Source of the DNA: Biscogniauxia marginata
Taxonomy: Eukaryota > Ascomycota > Sordariomycetes > Xylariales > Xylariaceae
Reading direction: 5' to 3'
Assembly (NCBI GenBank): GCA_022695795.1
Contig: MU404094.1
Location: forward strand, 62,001-126,000
Length of the DNA stretch: 64,000 bases
A program made the translations under genes and the position numbers. The notes beneath the pieces were generated by a model. That model ran no database searches. It had not been told where the DNA came from and saw only the letters and a list, made by a program, of their open reading frames with translations. The stretch's first letter is position 1. Every line of letters begins with the position of its first letter. Below, piece after piece: positions 55,104-64,000 of this stretch.

Positions 55104-56282
55104 CTATAATATCCAATGCGAGATGGCCATGATGATGAATGACAGCAAAAGTAAAGACGACGACGGAACTTCCGGCATTGCTCTTGCGGAGGAACTCTCT
55201 ACTGCGGCCGCGAGCGTCTCGTTGACGAAGTTAGTCCCGCATATCGAGTTGATGTGTTCTGCGGCGCTCTGGTAGGTGTACGCTATGGCGGAGTTCCGGT
55301 CGGAAGTGGCGGCCTGGTAAATACCCATGGTCTGACTAGTGCAAGAATTACAGGCCGGGGCGGCACTGTCCCGAAGAGTCGAGTTGTACGGCAGGTAGTA
55401 GAGGAAGACGTTGGAGGCGGTCGTCGAGTTGGTCACTGCCTTGGCGTAGCAGAAGGCCTCGGACTCGGGGTCTGTCAGACATGTCGCCTTGTATACTGTG
55501 TTGTAGATGGTCATCCCCCTATAGGCCTGCATAACAAGCGCGTTCCCATCCTGATAGTCCTCGCCGCAGTTGTCGTCGGAGATGAGATCACTCGCAAGCT
55601 GGTTGAAGTAATCCGTGCAAGAATCGACATCCACGGCGCAGGTAGCAGTGAGAACCTGCGTTACGTCGAAGAAGGACCTCTGAGCTTGGAAGAATGATTG
55701 TGAGCTCTGGAGTAGTTGTTAGTAACTATCTTGTTCACGCGCAAACGCGTGAATCCTTTAATGGTCACTTGCCTTCAGTAGCAATGAAGCAGGATAACAC
55801 GACTTGAACGTAGAGTTTGACAGGAACTCATTGAAAAAACCCGGGCACGAATCGCCACTTGCGAAATCGGCACCCAATGCGCCATCGAATGGACTCGGAA
55901 GGGCGCTCGCCGTGGCCGCTGTTGCAGTGGGCTCTTCCGTAGAAGATGAGACATTGATTTCGATTGTTGTCGTGGCCCCCTCCGAGACCGAGCCTGAATC
56001 CGAAGCGGATGCTTGCTCTTCGCGTGGGAGCAGACGATGCTCCTCGTCAGACATGATCTGCCAGTGGCCGTCGACGAAGACGGGAACTCGTGTATCGATC
56101 AGCAACGGTGTCTCGGTCGCTCGTGGGGAAGCGTGGAGTGAAATAGCTGCCCCGAGAGAGACCAAGCAGGAAATTGTGAGGAAAATCACTGCCAGATGCA
56201 TCCTAGGCCGGCGGTACGAAACGACCGGATAGTGTGGATCGCGCCAGTGGCCCAACGGTGAAGAGGAATATGGGATCTTCAT
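55104..56282 (-). CDS. DUF7729-like, probably GPI-anchored surface protein
   Basis: Two exons, 55773-56282 and 55104-55706; 370 residues. They are joined by a 66-nt intron with a GC donor (AAG/GCAAGT), an ACTAAC branch point and a CTCCAG acceptor. Using the nearby GT instead would break the frame. A hydrophobic leader (MHLAVIFLTISCLVSLGAA, residues 28-46) follows a basic stretch, so secretion may start at Met1 (chosen) or Met28. A Ser/Thr-rich region follows, then the Cys-rich domain with CPGFFNEFLSNSTFKSCYP, SFFQAQRS, CTDYFNQLASDL, CLTDPESEAFCYAKAVTN, YYLPYNSTL and CGTNFVNETL. This pattern matches the fungal DUF7729 family. The C-terminus ends in a hydrophobic tail after Ser/Ala residues (SSLLLLSFIIMAISHWIL), as in a GPI-attachment signal. 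Function is unknown. Confidence 0.85.
55707..55772 (-). other. GC-AG intron
   Basis: Splice donor AAG/GCAAGT and acceptor CTCCAG with branch ACTAAC, in phase 0. The frame and the conserved SLLLK/SSQSFFQ junction need the GC donor. Confidence 0.75.
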
Positions 56283-59200
56283 TTTGCCGCAGTACGTAGC
56301 CAGTCCGCGAAACGTCTGAACATGGCTTCGAGTTCCGGTAGAGTGATATTTTGCACGAAGCGTCGAGGTGGTAGTGTTTCGGGGTTGACTATGGGAGCAG
56401 TTGTTGGACTCGAAGTCTAGCACAGAGAGGACAATAAGGTGATCTTGCGGCCCTTGCGACCCTTGTGGTTTAATTACAGATGACAACCCTGTCCTGCCCA
56501 GATGCCCTACCAAGTTCGGGGGAGCTGGCCAACTTCAGATATCTTTTTACCAAGTTGTCGGATAAAATGGCTCGTATTGCGTGTTGGGAGCACAATACTG
56601 ATGAAGTGGTGTATTAATATATTAATAGCAATCAACAGGCCCCGTTGGGATCGTCGCGAGGAGTAAGCGGGGGACTGGGTCTAAAGAATGACTGACGTAT
56701 AGAAGTGAGTTGAGCTGAGTTGAGGTATGTATTATATTAAAGAGGAGGGGGGAGGTGAGGTGAGGTCGGATATGTAAGTAGTAAGTGGGAAGCTCCCTTC
56801 GTAGCCAACAAGTCGCGAAAACCCGGCTGAGGAGGCATCTCTTTTTTGAATCAAATCGCCTCTGCTGATGGCGTCCCCATCCCTTGGCTGTCCACGCAGC
56901 CTCCCCCGGCACACCAGTCCAATCTAGGCCTGGCGTTGCTTGCAGGAGGAGTCAAAGGAGGGTGGTAATTAAATTCCCGGCGAGAACATTGGCCATGGCG
57001 GGATGCAGCCCAACCTGAGAAGGCGATTGGGGGCCTTGGCCGCCATCGTCCAAATCTTCAAGAAAAACAAAAACAAAGCAATAATAAATGCCGCCTGGTC
57101 ATTTGGAGACCCCCGTCCCCGTCCTGATTGTGACGAGAGCCGGTACACATATCCATGAAATGCAGGTCCGAGGGTGACGGGGGCCAATGATCAGATTCGT
57201 ACGAGATGGTGTTGCAGTCAACAACGAGCAAGGTTGCCCCTTGTTCGGTGGAGTAGCTTGGAAATCCCTGCTATAAGATCAATGCGCGTCCGATCGTGTT
57301 GCCCCTGTTGTTACTATCGTTGGCAACAAGCAGGTTAGTAGCAAACCCAGCTTGCCTAGATTCTTAACTCGTTGTGTCAAAAAGGAAGTTGGCTGAATGA
57401 ACGGCTCGGAGTTGTTGATGGGTATTGTCGGGTGAGAGGGAAAGAAGGAGAGGCACATGACCCGGCATGTCGAAGCTCTCGCAGAAGTGCATAAATGAAA
57501 TGCTGGTTATTGCAACGTAAGCTTCGGTCCTTCCTTCTCCCTCAGTCCCCCCTGAAACGGCAGGTAGGTACTTCCAAAAGTACCTCAGGTGCAGGTCGGA
57601 AGCATGTCAGCTCTTCAGCGAATCATATGCGCTCACAAGTCCAGCAGGCTCTAAGTTAGGTAATTGAAGTCGTCGCGCTATTGACTTTTAATATTTACTC
57701 TACCTCATCCCCTGAAGAACAGAGAACCAACAGATCCTTTTGTTCGCATATACTACTAGTACTCGGCAACTACCCCGGATTAGCAATGGCAACACAGTCC
57801 TTTTCTTCGAGGTAGGACATGTTCCCAATGCCCCTTTTTAGAGCTAGATAGCTCTCCCATACCCGGCACGTTCCCGTAGCGTAAAGGCTGTCTACATATC
57901 ATATTTTGGTTCGTTCATTGAGAAACTGCCGGTTGGCATGATTAATCAGCAACCTGAGAGCATGGAGTAGAGAGATTTGTCGAGCAATGGCTGGTCTACT
58001 AGACATTATCAAATCACTGAATAAACCAGCCGCCTTCGGGACTCTGCTCCCTTAGTCAAGCGTGGAATTGCTCGTTCTTCAACGCCAACCGAAGCCACAA
58101 GCCGACGTCTACAAGTCAAGACAGTCTCAGATAATAAGTCCACAGTGGCAGGAGGGCTGAAAAATGACACGAGGAAACATAAAAGGAAAGGAAAGAAAGC
58201 TCTGGTGAATGCCGACGGATACCTAGCTCAGATGGCTTGGTGGCTCATCTGTCGTGATACGGGGAGGCCACACAGACCAGAATATGCGAGTCCATACCGG
58301 CGGAACCTATGGCTAGCCGCCAATTTTTTTTTACCTCGTGGGTGGCACAAGCCATCTTCGTTACCACTTTCAATCTATCTGAGGAAGAGGCTAGAATCAA
58401 TGTCGCAATTAATGACCTTCCGTGCACGAGGCGTTGGGACAACCTCGAAACCGGTAGCGATCAGCGGGATCGTCACCCACCGACCTGAGATAAGGTTTAA
58501 GATAAAAGAGGAGGGAGAAGGGGTCAAAAAACCGGGACTCTTAACGCTCTGCTTTATTCGCTCCTCGTGAACATGTAGATCGCCAGCCCAGATCTAGACC
58601 AGCAACGGTTCACACGATCAAGAACCTTACATGCGCCTCGTAGGGCGGGGCGGCTCTTTTGCCGCAGATCGTTTTCTCTCCTCTCTCTACAGAATTTACA
58701 TCCCCTTGAGAATGATCCTATCCTTTAAATATATGCATAGGTATATAGAACTAATCAATCGAAGTAGGTACATATTGGCGCAACACGGAAATAGCCATTA
58801 CAACTAACACCAAACAACCTGCGAAACCCCGTGTAACTAACCGTAAATATGCAGCGGGTTCCTGCATCTAATCACCTGTCTAAAAAAATGTATAAAATGT
58901 AGCACCTAACCTAAGTAAGTTTCAGGCGCTAGGCAGTTAACCGACCTTAACGTAATCCTTCATTTACCAAAATAGCTTCCCCTTTTTTCCACAGTTGATA
59001 CCTAGGGTAGGTAGTTACAACACAATTTTTATAAAAACAAAATAAAAGTCGGTTATGTTGTATGGAAGTAATAATAAACTCTGAAATTAGGTATGTACCA
59101 ATTCCCGATTCCGGACACAAGGTTAAAGAAATTTGTATACTTCTAAATATTCGGGACGGACGGGCGGGAAGGGCCCAGGTTACTACTACATTGCACCAAC

Positions 59201-59592
59201 TTAGCGTGGGGAAAACTAAAACCCATCTACTTGGTATGGATGGATCCATGACTTACACCGAAAGGTAAAGCACCTTACCTACCTAGGTACATGACTGGGA
59301 ATTCATATCTTGACAACATTACAAAACATGCACATATGCTGACTGTTGAAGGAACAAAAAAGAAAAAGAAAAAGAAAAAGAAAAAGGAACGAACAAGAGA
59401 GAGAATGAGAAAGAAAGGGAGGGGATAAAAGTACGGAATAGGTGGGTGGGTAAACGCATTCTAGAGCGAAAGAAACAAGATGGAAGAGGCCCACACCTTA
59501 CTTACTCAGCGTACCTACGCCATATCACATCCCTATCCCTGATTCTAGGCAAGTTATAGCAAGTCTCCCCATGGAGGTTTGATTACTATCAT
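56283..59592. other. Intergenic region without recognised genes
   Basis: About 3.3 kb upstream of the DUF7729-like gene. A 141-codon plus-strand frame (58,145-58,570) and shorter ones lack motifs and start context. A (GAAAAA)n run lies at 59,355-59,387. No RNA gene is recognised. Confidence 0.45.
59355..59387. repeat. (GAAAAA)n tandem repeat
   Basis: About five units of a purine hexanucleotide in non-coding DNA. Confidence 0.9.
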
Positions 59593-59799
59593 ATGGCAGT
59601 GGAAGCGAAGAATCCGGTTTCAATTCGGGATCCCGTCGCACATCACAGCAACCAAGCGCGGCACGATACTTTAGGAAAGACTTATATCTCCCGCGAAACC
59701 GTTATTATCGTAACGGGCAGCAAGAAGAAGTTCTGGGCCGCGGCCTGTGAAGATGGAAGTGTGTATGCATGGACACCAGCGGGTGGGTTTGTCGACTGA
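59593..59799 (+). pseudogene. Fragment resembling HIR1/HIRA histone chaperone
   Basis: A 68-codon open frame whose second half reads VIIVTGSKKKFWAAACEDG followed by SVYAWTPAG (59,686-59,784). This strongly resembles the start of the conserved C-terminal Hira domain of HIR1/HIRA, the H3-H4 chaperone subunit. After TPAG the likeness stops and a TGA follows in four codons. The WD40 repeats and the rest of the domain (over 900 residues in the family) are absent on either side. The first 30 codons are only vaguely similar. It is most simply a dispersed gene fragment; expression is unlikely but cannot be excluded. Confidence 0.5.
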
Positions 59800-59907
59800 T
59801 CAACGCGATGGTACGGGTTTCAAAACTTAGGTAAGTAAAACCATATCAATTCATCTATACCATGTATTGAAGCGTCGAAGTTGATAAATATGTAGTAAAT
59901 CTTCTTG

Positions 59908-59911
<4 letters not shown>

Positions 59912-59956
<45 letters not shown>
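59912..59956. repeat. (GA)22 microsatellite
   Basis: Perfect 45-base dinucleotide run in non-coding DNA. Confidence 0.97.
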
Positions 59957-59959
<3 letters not shown>

Positions 59960-60095
59960 ATAGATACTATTTAGTTATTAGTTATACATCAGAGATGATA
60001 CAACATTGCGTACCTACTTCACACACATAAACACCGTATAGTAAGACAGACAACCAACCACCCTCCCTTAGTCCTCATACCGCTTGAAACGGATT

Positions 60096-60098
<3 letters not shown>

Positions 60099-60129
<31 letters not shown>
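60099..60129. repeat. (AC)15 microsatellite
   Basis: Perfect 31-base dinucleotide run in non-coding DNA, 140 bases after the (GA)n tract. Confidence 0.97.
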
Positions 60130-60130
<1 letters not shown>

Positions 60131-60829
60131 CATCAGAAACCTTCTATTCTTGCCAAGGAGCACACCTCGATAGAACAACCTCGTTCACATACAAACACGC
60201 ATACATACCCATATATGTATGAGGCCCCTCCCCCCTTTTAGCACAATCGAACATCCCAAAATCAAGTCCAAAAAGAAGAATTAGAAAAGAAGAGACGAGA
60301 GAAGCTCCCATGTTTCTCATTACAAACTAAACTAAGTAGGGTATGTTTCTAAGTTATATAGACATATGCCCGCTTCATCATCAACAGGTTCAAAAAAAAA
60401 AGAAGCCCCCCCGTTCCGTCTAAAAGGGGGTGAAAAGTCTTCTAAACAACGCCACGCCACGCCACGCCAATACCATGCACAACTGCCAATGCCTCCTATA
60501 TGGCATCGCAGGTATGTATGTATGTGTAGGTATGTACCGTACACATTACATACGTACAACATACATAACCCCGTCAAGCATCCATCCTAGATATATGTTT
60601 GCCACGTTTCTTCTTTTAACGCCAGACAAGTTTGGGGGAACATTTCTTCTCTTTCAACCATGCCCCCGAAGCGTGTCAAATGCCAATTCCATATGCCATG
60701 TCCATGCCATACCATGCGAGACCGCCACAAGCTGCGCGTGTACCGGTCCGCAAAATCACGTCTCCTTTCCTATCCTATCCTATCCGCTCCTTCGTTTCTC
60801 CGGACGAGAGATCATTAATAATTAGAATA

Positions 60830-63800
60830 TCAACCGTGTTTCTCCAAGCTCTGAAGGTTGACGAGCTCGGCGTATCGTCCGCCCTTCCTCATTAGCTCCG
60901 TGTGCGTGCCCTCCTCCACGATTCTTCCCTGGTCGAACACGTAGATCACGTCGGCTCGCTGGATCGTGCTTAGGCGATGTGCGACCGCGATGGTCGTGCG
61001 GCCTTTCGCGGCCTTGTCTAGCGCGGCCTGGACGACGTGCTCGGATTCCGAGTCGAGAGCACTCGTAGCCTCGTCCAAGAGCAAGATCTTGGGGTCGCGG
61101 ATCAGAGCGCGCGCAATCGCGATACGCTGCTTCTGACCACCCGACAGCAGGGTACCCTTGCTACCCACCACCGTGTCGAAGCCCTCCGGCAGCGATATAA
61201 TAAAGTCATAGATGTTGGCTTCCTTGCAGGCAAACTCTATTGCCTCGTCGGGAACTGTGTCGCGAGCGGAGCCGAGGAGGATGTTCTCCTTAATAGTTCC
61301 TTGGTACAAGGTCGGCTCTTGAGAGACGAGAGCAATGAAAGAGCGGTATTGGTTGATATTCAGAGAACTGACCTCCTTGCCGTCAATGAATATACCGCCG
61401 ACCAACGGGTCGTAGAATCGTTCTAGCAGGGCAATCGTAGTGCTCTTTCCGCAGCCTGATGCACCGACTAAGGCGACGTACTGGCCTGGGCGAACTGTCA
61501 GGTTGAGCCCACGCAGAACAGGCTGTTCCGGTCGAGTAGGGTAACGGAAGTGGACGTCTCTAAATTCGATCGTTCCCTCGACAGCGTCTATTTTCTCGCC
61601 ATCCCCAGACCATGTATCTATAGCTGGCTTCCGATCGAATAAAGTCTTGAGCTCTCCAGCGGCATGATGTGCCTTGCCCATATCGGGAGCGAATGAGAAG
61701 ATAGTTCCTGCAGACTGCGCTCCAAAGATGACAGCCATGAAACAAACGAAAAACTGGAATAGGTCGTATTCGTGTTTGCCAATCAAAGTGCCACCGTACC
61801 AGAAACCTAGTGCGAGTACTAAGAATGTCAATGACTGCGAGGCTGCATAGAGAAGCGATGATTTTAAGACCGATACCAAGCTAGCCTTCTGCTGAATGGC
61901 TAAGGAGGTTCTATATTGATCCATGACATCGGACTCCCTCGTTAGCGATGCGACAGTACGAATAGCCGAAATGGCTTCAGATGCATAGGAAGCGCTGTGT
62001 TCGTAAGCCTTCTTTGAGCGGCGTTGGAAGTGTGCCAGCATATAGAAGCGGAGAAATCCACAGACGAGCAGAACTGGAATCGTTGCGATGCAAACGAGGG
62101 CCAACTTCCAGCCGAAAGCCAAGCCTAGAACTATTGAAGCCACCAGAGTCGTGGTGACCATTAGCAATGTTCCGAGAGTAACGCCACTCAGACCAGCCAC
62201 ATGCGTCGTCTCTGTTGACAAGAACGAGGTCAGGGCACCGGCAGTATTCTCATCCTTGTCGAAGAAGGCTACGTCCTGGCGAAGCATGGCTCGGAAAGCC
62301 CTGTCCCTTACACGGTGGATGAGTCGCTCGGAACACTTGGCAAAGGCGACTCCTTGTGATATCTGGGCAATCAACATAACAAATGCCAACATGAGATACA
62401 TAGCGCTCCAGAAGTCACTGTCACTCTTGATCTGCGCGCTATTCCCAGGGGTAAGGGGCACACTGAGAGTCTTGAATGAAGTCAGCTAGTGAATTAGAAG
62501 CATCATCCTTCTGGATCGAAGACATACCACAATTTGTTTGGCGAAGAAGTAGGCTTGGGTCGGGTTACCGCCTCCGCAGATTATGGACCAGAATAGTCCC
62601 CATACCATGCTTTTCCATTCCTGTTTATTGAACGATGCAATAAGCTTCAACAAAGTCCACAATCCGTATTCCTTCTCTTCCTCCGCTTTGCGACCTTGAA
62701 GAGCTTTACTGGATGCAGAGCCTCGCGTAGATGACCTTTCTAATTTGCCGCGGATGTTGTCGTCGGGATCTTCTGTAAATCCAGCATCGGCACTCTTCGT
62801 AGATGCCTTGCGAATGAGTTTCTCCTCATCAGCATCAAGTGCCTCTTGCTCCTCAGCTGTCAGCTCGCTTACGGCAGCGATATTTTGAGCCGTCACCAGA
62901 TTGTAGTATGCACCCTTGCGTTCCAGGAGGTTGTCATGAGTGCCCTGCTCAACAATAGAACCTTGCGACATTACCACGATATTATGGGCGCCCTTGATGG
63001 TTGAAAGACGATGAGCTATCGTGATGGTTGTTCGACCTTCAGAGGCAACTTCTAGAGCAGCTTGAACGACGCCTTCAGATTTGGTATCTAGAGCACTAGT
63101 TGCTTCGTCAAGGAGGAGGACTGGTGAGAATTAGTAAACAATTGAACCAAACGAGAACAGTCTGCAAGCTTCACATACTCTTGGGATCGGACACTACGGC
63201 ACGAGCAATAGCAATGCGTTGTTTCTGGCCACCGGAAAGTAGAAAACCCCGTTCACCAACGTTGGTTTCGTAGCCCTCGGGCAAAGACGCGATGAAGTCA
63301 TGAGCGTTGGCTTTCTTGGCTGCTTCGAATATTAACTCTCTTTGCTTCTCGACGGATTCATTCTCGAATTTTGTGCCGATAAGGCCGTATCGAATATTTT
63401 GGTATATCGTCGTGCCGAACAAGGTTGGTTCTTGGCTCACTAAGGACATCTGCTGACGAAGCCAACGGAGGTTCAAGGTACTAACATCATGGCCATCCAA
63501 GAGCACCTTGCCGGCAACGGGGTCGTAAAATCGCTCAACCAACCCAACAATGGTACTTTTGCCCGAGCCTGATGCTCCCACGAGGGCAGTCGTTTTGCCA
63601 GCTGGTATCTCGAGGCTGATATCCTTCATGACGACGACTTCAGGTCTGGAGGGATAAATATGCTTGACGTTCTCTAAGCGAATTGTCCCGTGGACCGTCT
63701 CGAGCTTCTCGCCGTCGTCGGCGGAGGGGTCTAACGGTGACACCCGATCAATCGTGTTGAAGATCTTGGCCGCAGCTGCCATGGCAGTGCTAAAGGCCTG

Positions 63801-64000
63801 CAGATTCGGGGCGACGTTGCCCAAGTTAAAAGCGCCAATTATGATGGACATCATGATAATCAAGACGCTAGATAGCGGAATAACACCATCGATAAGGTAC
63901 TGACTACCCATCCAGAAGCTCAAGCCATAGTTCATATACATAATCCACATCATGACAGAGATCATGATGGCAAGAACGGCTGCCTTCCTGAAACCGTAGT
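60830..64000 (-). CDS. ABCB-type multidrug exporter (Pmd1/MDR-like), 5' end beyond the window
   Basis: Three exons are visible: 63179-64000 (open at the edge), 62528-63120 and 60830-62470. Their introns are 58 and 57 nt (both donors GTATGT). About 1017 residues are seen, so roughly the first 300 are missing from a full-size transporter. Order: end of membrane domain 1, then NBD1 (GASGSGKST Walker [15 protein letters not shown] signature, [11 protein letters not shown]alker B split by an intron). A charged linker, membrane domain 2 with six spans, and NBD2 ([42 protein letters not shown]) follow. Both ATP sites keep their catalytic residues. This TMD-NBD-TMD-NBD layout fits fungal Pmd1/AtrD-type drug exporters of the plasma membrane rather than a mitochondrial half-transporter. 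The Ste6-type pheromone role is less likely but not excluded. Confidence 0.93.

Larger units (their letters stand above)
59800..60829. other. 3' region of the ABC transporter with microsatellites
   Basis: About 1 kb holding (GA)n at 59,912-59,956, (AC)n at 60,099-60,129 and tandem CACGC and CCTAT-type runs near 60,450 and 60,770. No coding sequence is supported. Confidence 0.55.

Noticed and set aside
58145..58570. 141-codon plus-strand frame
   Set aside because: No motif, poor start context and no splice support; composition is that of random non-coding DNA.

Overview
The window is nuclear DNA of a filamentous ascomycete (Pezizomycotina, most likely Sordariomycetes; the genus cannot be told from the sequence). 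Three things point there. Introns are short (49 to 214 nt) with GT-AG ends and CTAAC-type branch points. Core eukaryotic genes (uS11, RAD26/CSB, COG1, GPI13, a Puf3-type PUF protein) sit beside fungal families such as DUF7729, GH18 and a Pmd1-like ABCB transporter. Gene spacing is loose and there are many microsatellites. No prokaryotic operons, CRISPR arrays, rRNA or convincing tRNA genes are seen.

Layout. 1-5.0 kb: the 3' part of a ribosomal protein uS11 gene converges on the repair translocase RAD26/CSB. 5.0-20 kb is an accessory-looking stretch: a secreted GH18 protein (6.95-8.1 kb), TpA-rich non-coding DNA, a broken multi-frameshift gene (10.7-12.1 kb) and a conserved hypothetical protein (13.8-15.3 kb). 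A small three-exon gene for a secreted acidic protein (20.0-20.7 kb, minus) was rebuilt here from its splice sites. 22.3-28.5 kb is core again: COG1, a peroxisomal enoyl-CoA isomerase/hydratase and a mitochondrial PP2C phosphatase. 28.5-32.5 kb holds a decayed GH5 exo-glucanase. 32.5-35.65 kb is the five-exon PUF gene. About 6.2 kb without genes then separates it from a small single-pass membrane protein with LPxY motifs (41.8 kb). After that come a cytosolic-type GH18 chitinase (44.9-46.1 kb), an SDR oxidoreductase (48.2 kb), GPI13 (49.8-53.0 kb), a GPI-anchored DUF7729-like protein with a GC-AG intron (55.1-56.3 kb), a HIR1-like fragment (59.6 kb) and a full-size ABCB transporter that runs off the right edge (60.8-64 kb).

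The genes do not form an evident cluster or single pathway. There is a loose cell-wall and surface theme: two GH18 enzymes, a GH5 relic, GPI-anchor synthesis, a likely GPI-anchored protein and Golgi tethering. I see no clearly new biological system. The most useful observations are the unlisted secreted acidic gene, three gene relics, the PUF gene's 12-nt first coding exon and fully readable RNA-recognition code, the GC-AG intron, and sharp GC-rich blocks covering only one end of several genes.
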